From Desulfogranum mediterraneum DSM 13871 (GTDB lineage Bacteria > Desulfobacterota > Desulfobulbia > Desulfobulbales > Desulfobulbaceae), in contig NZ_AUCW01000004.1 of assembly GCF_000429965.1 (NCBI RefSeq), forward strand, positions 124,001-188,000: a stretch of DNA of 64,000 nt, in the 5' to 3' direction. The position numbers and the translations under genes were made by a program. This document shows positions 18,538 to 28,881 of the stretch, in pieces (position 1 is the stretch's first letter; each line of letters starts with the position of its first letter). The notes under the pieces were generated by a model. The model was given only the letters and a program-made list of their open reading frames with translations. It ran no database searches and was not told the origin of the DNA.

Positions 18538-19233
18538 TCAGCCGCAGCCGTAGAGGTTATTGCTCCTGATATAACGGTACACCGGCGCCGGCACCATGGA
18601 GGGCGCCTGACCGCGCTCTAACTGAGCACGCACCTCCGATGAGGAGACCGGCCACTGGGTATCTCCCAGGTAAACCAGGGAACGCCCCGGCTCAGAGCCC
18701 CATCGCCCAGGGGCTTCCTGACTCTGATAGGAGACGGGTAAGGCCTTGATGGAGGCCTCGATGATATTGTGGTCTACTTTGTCTCTGCCTGCAACGATTA
18801 AACTGACCGCCTGCAGGAGTTCTTCGGCCCGGTGCCAGCGGGGCAGGTCCTTGAGCGAATCTGCGCCAATGATCAAAAAGAGGCGATCCTGAACATAGCG
18901 CTGTCGGAGTTGACGCACCGTCCGGATGGTGTAGGAGAGGCCGCTGTATTCGGTTTCAACCAGGGAGACCGTGAGCTGCTCCTCGTCGGCAAGGGCCAGT
19001 TCGAGCATGGCCACCCGCTGCCTGAAAGAGGCGACCGGTGCACGTTTATGGGGAGGATGGGGGGCCGGGATAAAGAGGATCCGGTCCAGCTCGGTATGCG
19101 CGAGCACATAACGGGCCACCCCGAGGTGGCCGTTATGGACAGGGTCAAAGGTTCCGCCGAACAGACCTATCTGCTCACCCCTCTGCCCTGCCCCCAGGCT
19201 CTCAGCTCCGAATTTCACCCTGACCAAGGACAA
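18538..19233 (-). CDS. nadD: Nicotinate-nucleotide adenylyltransferase
   Basis: Joins NaMN and ATP to make NaAD in NAD synthesis. Signature motifs: GLFGGTFDPVHNGHL near residues 23-37, RILFIPAPHPPHK, IIGADSL and the C-terminal WPVSSSEVRAQL (SxTxxR type). The start is uncertain: no ATG precedes the motif; TTG at 19233 gives 231 residues, GTG at 19218 gives 226, and a strong GAGGGGTGAG sequence just before the codons for IGLFGG hints at translation starting close to the conserved domain. The 5' end overlaps proA by up to 32 nt. The usual partner rsfS is not next to it. Confidence 0.92.
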   Translation of the reverse strand: MSLVRVKFGAESLGAGQRGEQIGLFGGTFDPVHNGHLGVARYVLAHTELDRILFIPAPHPPHKRAPVASFRQRVAMLELALADEEQLTVSLVETEYSGLSYTIRTVRQLRQRYVQDRLFLIIGADSLKDLPRWHRAEELLQAVSLIVAGRDKVDHNIIEASIKALPVSYQSQEAPGRWGSEPGRSLVYLGDTQWPVSSSEVRAQLERGQAPSMVPAPVYRYIRSNNLYGCG

Positions 19234-20467
19234 TAAATTTGCGGGTAGTCAACTCCTTCAGGCCCATGGGTCCATAGGCATGGAGCTTGGTGGTGGAGAT
19301 ACCGATCTCCGCGCCCAGGCCGAACTGGCCGCCATCGTTGAAGCGGGTGGCGGCATTGACAATCACGGCCGAGGCATCCACTTCCCGGAGGAAGCGCTGG
19401 CTGCGCTCATAGGAGTCGGTGATGATGGCCTCGGTGTGCTGGGAGCCATGTTCTGCGATATACTCCATGGCCTGATCCATGCCGGAGACCACCTTGACCA
19501 CCAGGGCAAGATCGAGAAATTCCCTGCCCCAATCCTCGTCGGCTGCCGGCTCGACGCGTCGATCGAGGCTACAGCTCTTGGCACAACCCAGGAGACGTAC
19601 CCCGGCAGCGCTCAGATCCGCGGCCAGGGCAGGAATCATGGTTGCGCTGCATTCCTGATGCACCAGCACCCCTTCGACGGCATTGCAGACGCCGGGTCGC
19701 TGCACCTTGCTGTTATGGACGATGGGAATGGCCATCTCCGGCTTTGCATCCTTATCGATAAAGATATGGCACACCCCCTTGTAGTGCTTGAGCACCGGGA
19801 TCATCGACTTTTGGGTGACCGCCCGGATCAGCCCCTCGCCGCCCCGGGGGATGACCAGATCGATATACTCCTCCTGCTTGAGCAGGATATCCACCGCCGC
19901 CCGATCGGTGAAGGGCAGCACCTGGACCACGGCCGGATCCACACCGGCTGCGCTCAGGACGCCCTGCATGATGCCGGCCAGGACCAGGTTGGAGTGGATG
20001 GCCTCGGAACCGCCTCGGAGGATGACCACATTACCGGCCTTCAGACAGAGGGCTGCCGAGTCGATGGTCACGTTGGGACGGGATTCATAGATCATGGAGA
20101 TCACCCCCAGGGGGACCCGCATCCGGCCCACGGTGATGCCGCTGGGCCGTTTGGCCATCTCATCGACCTCACCGACCGGATCCTCCAGGGCGGCTATCTC
20201 ATGCAAGCCGCGGATCATGTCTGCAATCACCGCCTCGCTGATCTCCAGCCGGTTGATCATGGCCGGGGAGAGCTGTTTCTCTCTGGCTGCAGCCACATCC
20301 TTGCTGTTTTCCGCCTTGATCTGCTCCAGGTTGGCCTCCAGGGCAGTGGCCGTATCGCGGAGGATCTGATTCTTGACCGCAGTGGGCAGGGCAGCCATGG
20401 TGCGAGAGGCCTGTCTGGCCTTTTGGGCAATATCTTTCACCGCTGTTTCAAGTGTGACACTCTCCAT
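19202..20467 (-). CDS. proA: Gamma-glutamyl phosphate reductase
   Basis: Second step of proline synthesis: reduces glutamyl-5-phosphate to glutamate-5-semialdehyde with NADPH. The 421 residues are family length. Motifs: PLGVISMIYESRPNVTIDSAALCLKAGNVVILRGGSEA, RGGEGLIRAV, HYKGVCHIF, the catalytic cysteine segment QRPGVCNAVEG, and the late FNDGGQFGLGAEIGISTTKLHAYGPMGL. Lies 149 nt after proB and overlaps nadD. Confidence 0.96.
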   Translation of the reverse strand: MESVTLETAVKDIAQKARQASRTMAALPTAVKNQILRDTATALEANLEQIKAENSKDVAAAREKQLSPAMINRLEISEAVIADMIRGLHEIAALEDPVGEVDEMAKRPSGITVGRMRVPLGVISMIYESRPNVTIDSAALCLKAGNVVILRGGSEAIHSNLVLAGIMQGVLSAAGVDPAVVQVLPFTDRAAVDILLKQEEYIDLVIPRGGEGLIRAVTQKSMIPVLKHYKGVCHIFIDKDAKPEMAIPIVHNSKVQRPGVCNAVEGVLVHQECSATMIPALAADLSAAGVRLLGCAKSCSLDRRVEPAADEDWGREFLDLALVVKVVSGMDQAMEYIAEHGSQHTEAIITDSYERSQRFLREVDASAVIVNAATRFNDGGQFGLGAEIGISTTKLHAYGPMGLKELTTRKFIVLGQGEIRS

Positions 20468-20616
20468 CGTCTCTCCTCTCTGTTCAAAAGTTGCTACAGG
20501 GTATGTGTAAACGTATCTTCACCAACTCGGGGCTGTCACGAAAAATCTTGGGTCTTGCCGGCTGGACGCAGACGGACAGGCCAGACCGACGGCACCGACT
20601 GGCGGGCGGCGGGACC

Positions 20617-22789
<2,173 letters not shown>

Positions 22790-22942
22790 TCAATCAACCA
22801 TACGTAAAAGATATTTTGACGACCTGAAGGTCTTACCCCCGGGAAGATGGGAACAAAGGAGCGCAGCACCATGGCCGTAACAATGAGAAAGCGCCCCTGC
22901 AGATACTGTCGGGACGATAGGTGAAAACTGCTCCAGATGGTC

Positions 22943-22981
22943 AAAAAAAAACTCGGCACCAATATCGATATTGATGCCGAG
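22943..22981 (-). terminator. Intrinsic terminator after rplU-rpmA
   Basis: On the minus strand a 30-nt near-perfect hairpin (arms CTCGGCA / TGCCGAG at 22975-22981 and 22952-22958, continued inward by CAATAT/ATATTG) is followed directly by nine T residues (complement of 22943-22951). It lies about 70 nt beyond the rpmA stop codon. A textbook rho-independent terminator. Confidence 0.9.
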
Positions 22982-23050
22982 CCTTCTCAAGATCCAGTAT
23001 GCAACGTGGTGCTGCGTTATATGCCCTCGACCAAGGAGGAGGACGGTTGA

Positions 23051-23305
23051 TCAGTCAGGATATACAGAAACGCGCTTCTTATTCTTCCCAAAAGATTCGT
23101 ACTGCACCTTGCCGTCAACTTTGGCAAAGAGGGTGTAATCACGACCACATCCCACGTTTTCACCGGGGTGAATCTTCGTACCGAGCTGACGAACCAGAAT
23201 GTTACCGGCCCGGACTTCCTGGCCACCGAAACGCTTTACGCCCCGTCGCTGACCTGCGCTGTCACGTCCGTTTCTCGAACTACCGCCTGCTTTTTTATGT
23301 GCCAT
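23051..23305 (-). CDS. rpmA: 50S ribosomal protein L27
   Basis: 84 residues, family length, beginning [15 protein letters not shown] and including [24 protein letters not shown] and the C-terminal GKVQYE. L27's N-terminal tail reaches the peptidyl transferase centre. There is no Firmicute-type cleavable extension. It follows rplU by 27 nt in the standard L21-L27 operon. Confidence 0.97.
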   Translation of the reverse strand: MAHKKAGGSSRNGRDSAGQRRGVKRFGGQEVRAGNILVRQLGTKIHPGENVGCGRDYTLFAKVDGKVQYESFGKNKKRVSVYPD

Positions 23306-23332
23306 GGTATTCTCTCCGTTTCAGTTCAAAAA

Positions 23333-23644
23333 TTACGCTGCGATCTCTTCGATGGTCAACGCAGTAAACGGCTGGCGAAAGCCTTTCTTCACACTGTAGC
23401 CTTTCCGTTTTTTCTTTTTGAACACGATGACTTTCTTGTGTCTTCCCTGCTCGGCAATCTTGGCAACGACTTTCGCTCCATCCACAACCGGCTGCCCTAC
23501 CTGTACCGTCTCACCATCGACGACCAACAGGATATCATCCAGCTCAACGGTATCACCGACCTCACCTTCAAGTTTTTCAACGCGGAGGGTATCGCCGGCC
23601 TCTACCTGATACTGTTTCCCGCCGGTTCGAACTATTGCATACAT
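23333..23644 (-). CDS. rplU: 50S ribosomal protein L21
   Basis: 103 residues beginning MYAIVRTGGKQYQVEAGD and ending in the basic KKKRKGYSVKKGFRQPFT region typical of L21. The open frame continues 17 codons upstream, but the ribosome site GAGGAGAATTCGC directly before ATG 23644 and the conserved MYAIV start fix the N-terminus. First gene of the rplU-rpmA operon with promoter at 23695-23723. Confidence 0.97.
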   Translation of the reverse strand: MYAIVRTGGKQYQVEAGDTLRVEKLEGEVGDTVELDDILLVVDGETVQVGQPVVDGAKVVAKIAEQGRHKKVIVFKKKKRKGYSVKKGFRQPFTALTIEEIAA

Positions 23645-23694
23645 GCGAATTCTCCTCGATAACTTCAAATAAAAAATTTTTGCAGAATTTAACA

Positions 23695-23723
23695 ATTAAC
23701 CACAAGATCCTGCAAAATGTCAA
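23695..23723 (-). promoter_or_regulatory. Putative rplU-rpmA promoter
   Basis: On the minus strand TTGACA (complement of 23718-23723) is separated by 17 nt from GTTAAT (complement of 23695-23700). The -35 is perfect and the -10 matches four of six. The implied leader is about 45 nt. Fits a highly expressed ribosomal operon. Confidence 0.6.
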
Positions 23724-23800
23724 CACCTATATTTACTCTTGCCTTGGAAAATTCCGAGCAGGCCCCTGGAACAAGCAAAAGCCCGCCTCCCTGCTTTTTA

Positions 23801-23829
23801 TTGAAAAGGCCTGGCAAAAAAAGTATACT
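23801..23829 (+). promoter_or_regulatory. Putative rubredoxin promoter
   Basis: TTGAAA (23801-23806), 17-nt spacer, TATACT (23824-23829), about 70 nt before the rubredoxin ATG. Both elements are close to sigma70 consensus with ideal spacing. Confidence 0.6.
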
Positions 23830-23897
23830 GAAGGATAAAGAGTATTCTTTTTATACGTTATTTATCATTGGATATCAAGCAACTAGAGGTGAGACTC

Positions 23898-24056
23898 ATG
23901 GAAAAAATGGAATGCCCCTGCGGCTACGTCTATGACCCCGAAGAGGGTGACGCTGAAACCGGAATCGTTGCCGGAACCGCCTTTTCCGACCTTCCCGAGG
24001 ATTGGGTCTGTCCCAAATGCGGCGCCGAAAAAGAGTATTTCTTTCCCGCCGACTGA
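23898..24056 (+). CDS. Rubredoxin with C-x-C first knuckle
   Basis: A 52-residue one-iron electron carrier. The second knuckle is standard ([11 protein letters not shown]) and the middle ([15 protein letters not shown] ... [11 protein letters not shown]) is typical. The first knuckle reads ECPCGY, that is C6-x-C8, where most rubredoxins have C-x2-C; the codons are TGC CCC TGC. The four cysteines needed for Fe(SCys)4 are still present. ATG 23898 is preceded by AGAGGTGA; an upstream TTG would add ten residues. Rubredoxins in anaerobes feed oxygen- or superoxide-reducing enzymes; no partner gene is adjacent. Confidence 0.93.
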   Translation: MEKMECPCGYVYDPEEGDAETGIVAGTAFSDLPEDWVCPKCGAEKEYFFPAD

Positions 24057-24074
24057 GCCGCCCAGAGCGCATGG

Positions 24075-24115
24075 GAGCATGGCAAGCCGCCCCCCTGCTG
24101 GAGCTTGCCATGCTC
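24075..24115 (+). terminator. Perfect 12-bp inverted repeat after rubredoxin, possible terminator
   Basis: GAGCATGGCAAG (24075-24086) and CTTGCCATGCTC (24104-24115) pair perfectly around a 17-nt loop, 18 nt past the rubredoxin stop. The downstream T-tract is broken (TGTCTGTTTT about 11 nt later), so it may instead be an mRNA-stabilising stem. The next gene starts at 24344 and I see no clear operator between them. Confidence 0.5.
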
Positions 24116-24343
24116 AGCCCGCCCCCTGTCTGTTTTCAAGCTGACCAAGTCGGTCATGCAGGTCAGCTCAGCTCTGCGATACCGCTACCAGGAGACCTCA
24201 ACCGGCCGGCAGAGATCGCGGTCTTTGCGAGGAGCAGCTGAGGAGCACCGACAAAACGATCAGCCCATCCTGAGCAAGGCACTCCGATTCTTCCCCCCGG
24301 GACCGAGAGCGTCCTCACCCTTAGCCCCCCAAGCCTGAACCCG

Positions 24344-25114
24344 ATGACAGATCAGCCGGCCCAAGCGGCCATTGAAATCCATGACCTCTGCTTTTCCTAT
24401 GACCAGCTCCCGGTCCTGACCGAGGTCAACCTTACGGTCCACGCCCAGGATACCCTCTGCATTGTCGGCCCCAACGGCGGCGGCAAGACCACCCTGGTGA
24501 AACTGATCATCGGCTCACTGACCCCTGATTCAGGCAGGGTCTCGATCTTCGGCCAGGCTCCCCAGGACGCCCACCATCGGTTTGGCTACGTTCCCCAACA
24601 CGCCATCTATGACCCCCACTTTCCGATCTCGGTACGCGAGGTGGTCTGCATGGGGCGCCTTGGTCACCCAGGAGGCAACCGACGCTACAGCCGCAGCGAC
24701 AAGGCCAAGGCCATGGCAGCCCTGAAGGAGGTGGATCTGGTCCAGATGGCCAGCCGCCCCTTTTCCGCCCTCTCAGGAGGGCAGCGTCAACGGGTCCTGA
24801 TTGCCAGGGCCCTGGCCTCTGAAGGAACCATTCTCATCCTCGATGAACCCACGGCCAATATCGACCACGAGTCAGAGGAACACTTCTACGATCTGCTCCA
24901 GCGATTGAAGCACCGGATGACCATCCTGATGGTGACCCATGAGGTGGGCTTTGCCTCCACCTTTTTCCACAGGATCGCCTGTGTGAACAACCAGGTGATC
25001 ATCCACCCCACCAGTGAACTCACCGGCGAACTCATCCAGAACATGTATGGAGGCGACCTGCAGATGATCCGTCATGACCATGTCTGCAGCGAGGAGGGCC
25101 ACACCATTGTCTGA
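24344..25114 (+). CDS. Metal ABC transporter ATP-binding protein (ZnuC/MntB-like)
   Basis: ATPase of a cluster-9-type metal importer (Zn2+ or Mn2+). 256 residues with Walker A GPNGGGKTTLVK near 46-57, Q-loop YVPQHAIYD, the ZnuC-like PISVREVVCMGR, signature LSGGQRQRVLIARAL, Walker B LILDEPTANID and the H-loop VTHE. Its 3' end overlaps the permease gene by 41 nt. No metal-binding lipoprotein gene is in the neighbourhood, so the binding subunit must be elsewhere. The C-terminus contains HDHVCSEEGH, which might bind metal, though it is short. Confidence 0.88.
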   Translation: MTDQPAQAAIEIHDLCFSYDQLPVLTEVNLTVHAQDTLCIVGPNGGGKTTLVKLIIGSLTPDSGRVSIFGQAPQDAHHRFGYVPQHAIYDPHFPISVREVVCMGRLGHPGGNRRYSRSDKAKAMAALKEVDLVQMASRPFSALSGGQRQRVLIARALASEGTILILDEPTANIDHESEEHFYDLLQRLKHRMTILMVTHEVGFASTFFHRIACVNNQVIIHPTSELTGELIQNMYGGDLQMIRHDHVCSEEGHTIV

Positions 25115-25958
25115 ATTTATTCAGCTCCTCCTCAACCCGGATCTGCCCTTTCTCCGCTATGCCGTGCTCACCGGCCTGCTTGCCTCCATTCCCTTTGGAA
25201 TCATCGGCACCTACGTGGTGGTTCGTCGAATCAGCTACATCGCCGGGGCCATCTCCCACTGCGTCCTCGGCGGCATAGGCATCGGCATCTACTGCCAACA
25301 GGTCTTGGGGATCCCCTGGCTCTCTCCCATCTTTGGGGCCGTCACCGTGGCCATCCTGGCCGCCGTTCTCCTGACCCTGGTCAGCCTCCACGCCAAACAG
25401 CGTGAGGACAGCGTCATTGGTGCGCTCTGGGCGGCGGGCATGGCCATCGGCCTGCTCTTCATTGCCAAGACCCCGGGATATACCGATCCCATGAGCTATC
25501 TCTTTGGCAACATCCTCCTGATCACCAGAGATGACCTCTCCTTTGTCCTCCTTCTTGACGGGGTGGTCATCGCCATAGTCTCCTTTTTCTACAACTCCTT
25601 TCTTGCCATCTGCTTTGACGAGGAGTATGCCCGCCTCAGGGGCATCCGCACCCACTGGCTCTACCTGCTGCTGCTCTGCCTGACCGCCCTGACCATCGTC
25701 CTCCTGGTCCGTATCGTGGGGATCGTCATGGTCATTGCCCTGCTTACCCTGCCCGCAGCCATTGCCGGCAACTTTGCCCGCAACATCATCCAGATGATGC
25801 TCCTGGCCATCCTCCTCTGCGCCGGCTTCACCCTTCTGGGGATCGGCCTCAGCTACAACCTGGACCTGCCCAGCGGTCCGGTGATCATCCTCTGCGCCGC
25901 CCTCAGCTACCTGCTCACCATCCTGGCAGGAAAACTGCTCTCCTTCTCACGCTCCTGA
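25074..25958 (+). CDS. Metal ABC transporter permease (ZnuB/MntC-like)
   Basis: A 294-residue ABC-3 family membrane protein with about eight hydrophobic helices. Characteristic segments are GIIGTYVVVRRISYIAGAISHCVLGGIG near residue 45 and the late VRIVGIVMVIALLTLPAAIAGNFARN. It forms the channel for the ATPase encoded just upstream and overlaps that gene. Metal specificity (zinc versus manganese or iron) cannot be decided from sequence. A shorter start nearer LSEFIQLLLNP is possible. Confidence 0.88.
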   Translation: MTMSAARRATPLSEFIQLLLNPDLPFLRYAVLTGLLASIPFGIIGTYVVVRRISYIAGAISHCVLGGIGIGIYCQQVLGIPWLSPIFGAVTVAILAAVLLTLVSLHAKQREDSVIGALWAAGMAIGLLFIAKTPGYTDPMSYLFGNILLITRDDLSFVLLLDGVVIAIVSFFYNSFLAICFDEEYARLRGIRTHWLYLLLLCLTALTIVLLVRIVGIVMVIALLTLPAAIAGNFARNIIQMMLLAILLCAGFTLLGIGLSYNLDLPSGPVIILCAALSYLLTILAGKLLSFSRS

Positions 25959-26187
25959 GCCCTGTTGGGGGAGGCCTGCCTGCAGCGACCTGGAAAGCAT
26001 TGCACTATCCTTTTTAATAATGTACCATTTCAAGAGCTTATAGGAATAGGTCAGCCCCTGGTCCAGGGGCTGGGGTACTGCTCTCCCAGTCCCGGCTGCA
26101 GGCGTGTGAGCCGGGTGTGCTGACTGGCCCCACAGGGCCATCACCTGTCCGGCCTCTCCCGCTAACCATTGTTTTCAGGAGTCCGCT

Positions 26188-26892
26188 ATGTACCGACCCT
26201 ATCCATCATGGAAAATCCTGCTCCCTCTTCTGCTGCTCCTCCTAAGCGTGGTTACGCCTGGCCGAGCAGGCGACTTTAGCAAACCCCAGGAACTCGTTTC
26301 CCAGAGCGAAGCGGTCTTCAAGAGTTTCATGGCAGACCCCAACATGGAGTGGTTCCACCACAACATCGGCCGGGCCCGCGGCATCTTCATAGTTCCCCAG
26401 ATGCTGCGCGGCGGTTTTATCATCGGCGGTTCAGGGGGAAGCGGGGTTCTGCTCTCCCAGGATCTGAAGAGCGGCGCCTGGAGCTACCCGGCCTTCTACA
26501 CCATGGGCTCGGTTTCCCTGGGCCTGCAGATCGGGGCCGATGCCTCGGAGATCATCCTGATGGTCATGACCGATAAGGGCCTGGATGCCATGCTCTCCAC
26601 CGAGTTCAAGCTTGGCGCCGACGTGGCCGTTGCAGCCGGACCCATCGGACGTTCCGCCAAGGCGCAGACAGCCGATATCCTGGCCTTTGGTCGCTCCAAG
26701 GGCGCCTTTGGCGGACTCAGTATCGAGGGCGCAATCATATCACCCCGCAACGACTGGAACCAGCAGTATTACGATCAGCCGATACGCGCCGTCAACATCC
26801 TCATGGACCGGAAGGTCACCAACCCCCAGGCCGATGGACTCAGGCAGGCCCTGCCCCAGGCCCGACGTCGGGGTAAACCCCTGGGAAGCTGA
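26188..26892 (+). CDS. SYLF/Ysc84 lipid-binding domain protein, secreted
   Basis: A 234-residue exported protein. Signal peptide at about 1-28 (ILLPLLLLLLSVVTPGRA). The rest is a SYLF domain: ARGIFIVPQMLRGGFIIGGSGGSGVLL, WSYPAFYTMGSVSLGLQIGADASEIILMVMTDKGLDAML, KLGADVAVAAGPIGR and SKGAFGGLSIEGAII. SYLF proteins bind acidic or phosphorylated lipids. It comes directly before the mlaEFD genes on the same strand, which agrees with a role in outer-membrane lipid handling. ATG 26188 follows a purine-rich AGGAG. Confidence 0.85.
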   Translation: MYRPYPSWKILLPLLLLLLSVVTPGRAGDFSKPQELVSQSEAVFKSFMADPNMEWFHHNIGRARGIFIVPQMLRGGFIIGGSGGSGVLLSQDLKSGAWSYPAFYTMGSVSLGLQIGADASEIILMVMTDKGLDAMLSTEFKLGADVAVAAGPIGRSAKAQTADILAFGRSKGAFGGLSIEGAIISPRNDWNQQYYDQPIRAVNILMDRKVTNPQADGLRQALPQARRRGKPLGS

Positions 26893-26960
26893 ACCCTGCC
26901 TTTCAAGGGAGAAGAGAGGGCGACAGCTGCATCCTGGCCCAAACCTGCAAAGTCAGCAAG

Positions 26961-27117
26961 GTGGCGACCTATCGACCGGTACACCCAGAAACCAGCACCG
27001 ACCATCAGTTCCAGCTCCAGGGGTAAGGATACCCTGATCATCCATCTCGGCGGCAGCTGGACCCTGGACCAAACAGCTCCGGACCAGAGTGAAATCAGGC
27101 GAGCCCTTGTTCCGCCT
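26961..27117 (+). other. Out-of-frame 5' part of the mlaE STAS domain (apparent frameshift)
   Basis: The STAS domain expected ahead of this MlaE lies in two frames. GTG 26961 opens MATYRPVHPETS... to QLQG and hits TAA at 27024-27026. From about 27025 the +1 frame continues KDTLIIHLGGSWTLDQ... straight into the MlaE frame. Removing one T at CAGGGGTAAGGAT would join them as QLQGKDTLI. The downstream frame has no ATG, GTG or TTG between its preceding stop (26890) and GTG 27118. This can be a real mutation, a sequencing error or a +1 recoding site. Confidence 0.55.
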
Positions 27118-28110
27118 GTGACCAGGGTGGGTTTCAACTGTGACCAACTCCAGGACTGGGACAGCCTCCTGCCGGTAATGCTGCAACAACTGGAGGCCTG
27201 CTGCCGCTCCCGCTCCATAGCCTTGGACCCAGGCCAGCTCCCCCATGGGGTGCAGCAACTGCTGCGGCTGGCTCAGTCCACGCCCGTTCACCTACCGCCC
27301 CAGCCCTCGGCCATCTCGCCGGTGGGCCGGCTCGGCCGGTTTACCCTCGAAACGGTGGCCAGGGGGCGGGAACTTGCCACCTTTAGCGGCGAGATCATCC
27401 TGGAGTGTGGGGCCCTGAGCCGCGGACAGACCACCTTCAGGCTCCGTGATTTCTGGTCCTTTGTCCAGGCTGCCGGGGCCGAGGCCCTGCCCATTGTCTC
27501 CCTGATCTCCATCCTGGTTGGAGTGATTCTGGCCTTTGTCGGAGCGGTTCAACTGCAGATGTTCGGCGCCCAGGTCTATGTGGCCAACCTGGTGGGCCTG
27601 GCCATGGTCCTTGAGATGGGGGCCATGATGAGCGGGGTGATCATGGCCGGGCGAACCGGAGCCAGCTACGCCGCCCAGCTCGGCACCATGCAGGTCAACG
27701 AGGAGATCGATGCCCTGCGTACCCTGGGCATCTCGCCCATAGGTTTTCTGGTCCTGCCCCGGATGTTTGCCCTGATCTTGATGATGCCGCTGCTCTGCAT
27801 CTATGCCGACCTGCTCGGCATCATCGGCGGTTCACTGGTCGGCGTCTTCATGCTGGATCTTTCGGTGAGCGAATACTTCTCTTACACCCGCAGGGCCATC
27901 CATCTGAACCAATGTCTCGAAGGGATAATCAAGAGTACGGTATACGGACTGCTGGTCGGATTTGCCGGCTGCTTCCGCGGCCTCCAATGCGGCCGCAGTT
28001 CAGCGGCCGTGGGCGAGGCCACCACCTCGGCCGTGGTCACCGCCATTGTCCTGATCATCATCTCCGACGCCCTGATGACCTTTATCTTCAACCTGCTGAA
28101 GATGGGCTAA
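27118..28110 (+). CDS. mlaE: MlaE-family phospholipid ABC permease with N-terminal STAS remnant
   Basis: Membrane subunit of the Mla/MCE lipid transporter. Residues about 1-60 are the second half of a STAS domain (VGFNCDQLQDWDSLLPVMLQQLEACCRSRSIAL); the MlaE core begins near 75 with FLRDFW-like sequence and includes GAVQLQMFGAQVYVANLVGLAMVLEMGAMMSGVIMAGRTGASYAAQLGTMQVNEEIDAL, the most conserved MlaE block. GTG 27118 is the first start codon in this frame but cuts the STAS domain; see the frameshift described at 26961-27117. mlaF follows 3 nt downstream. Confidence 0.85.
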   Translation: MTRVGFNCDQLQDWDSLLPVMLQQLEACCRSRSIALDPGQLPHGVQQLLRLAQSTPVHLPPQPSAISPVGRLGRFTLETVARGRELATFSGEIILECGALSRGQTTFRLRDFWSFVQAAGAEALPIVSLISILVGVILAFVGAVQLQMFGAQVYVANLVGLAMVLEMGAMMSGVIMAGRTGASYAAQLGTMQVNEEIDALRTLGISPIGFLVLPRMFALILMMPLLCIYADLLGIIGGSLVGVFMLDLSVSEYFSYTRRAIHLNQCLEGIIKSTVYGLLVGFAGCFRGLQCGRSSAAVGEATTSAVVTAIVLIIISDALMTFIFNLLKMG

Positions 28111-28113
28111 GCG

Positions 28114-28881
28114 ATGACAAGGGTACTGACTGTGGAGAACCTGACCATGGCTTACGGGAAGAGGCTTCTCCAGCGCGAACTCAACTTTACGGTCAACCAG
28201 GGCGACATCTTTGTGATCATGGGGGGCAGCGGCTGCGGCAAATCCACCCTGCTGCGCCACCTGATCGGCCTGAAACAGCCGGCAGCCGGCCGGGTGCTCT
28301 ACGGTGGGATCGATTTCTGGCAGGCAGGGGCGGAGCAACGGAGCCGGATCCTCCGCCGGGCCGGCATCCTCTACCAGTCCGGCGCCCTCTGGAGCGGTAT
28401 GACCCTGGAAGAAAACATTGCCCTGCCCCTCCAGCAGTACAGTGGTCAAAAAGGAACCAGCATCAGGGAAATCGTTGCCTTTAAGCTGGCCCTGGTCGGC
28501 CTCTCCGGCTTTGAACACTATTATCCGGCAGAGTTGTCCGGCGGGATGCGCAAGAGAGCGGCCCTGGCCAGGGCCATTGCCCTGGACCCGGAGTTTCTCT
28601 TTTTTGACGAGCCCTCCGCAGGCCTGGACCCGATCAGCGCCAAAAACCTTGATCAGCTGATCCTGGAGATCCGCGACAGCCTGGGTGCCACCGTGATCAT
28701 CGTCAGTCACGAACTGGCCTCTATCTTTGCCATCGGCACCAACGCGGTCTTCCTCGACTCCGAGGCCAAGACCATGCTGGCCGCCGGCGCCCCCGAACAG
28801 CTGCTGGCAGAGAGCGCTGACCAGCGGGTTATCGACTTTCTTACCCGGGGCAAGGGAACCAGAGGAGCACCCACACTGTGA
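28114..28881 (+). CDS. mlaF: MlaF-like phospholipid ABC transporter ATPase
   Basis: 255 residues. Walker A GGSGCGKSTLLRHLIG at about 36-51, Q-loop LYQSGALWSGMTLEENIALPL (typical of MlaF/Mkl), signature LSGGMRKRAALARAIALDP, Walker B FFDEPSAGLDP and H-loop VSHE. Powers MlaE. It starts 3 nt after mlaE and overlaps mlaD by 4 nt, so the three are translated together. Confidence 0.93.
   Translation: MTRVLTVENLTMAYGKRLLQRELNFTVNQGDIFVIMGGSGCGKSTLLRHLIGLKQPAAGRVLYGGIDFWQAGAEQRSRILRRAGILYQSGALWSGMTLEENIALPLQQYSGQKGTSIREIVAFKLALVGLSGFEHYYPAELSGGMRKRAALARAIALDPEFLFFDEPSAGLDPISAKNLDQLILEIRDSLGATVIIVSHELASIFAIGTNAVFLDSEAKTMLAAGAPEQLLAESADQRVIDFLTRGKGTRGAPTL

Noticed and set aside
24116-24343. Possible Zur/Fur operator before the metal ABC genes
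   Set aside because: Searched by eye for an AT-rich palindrome; none found.
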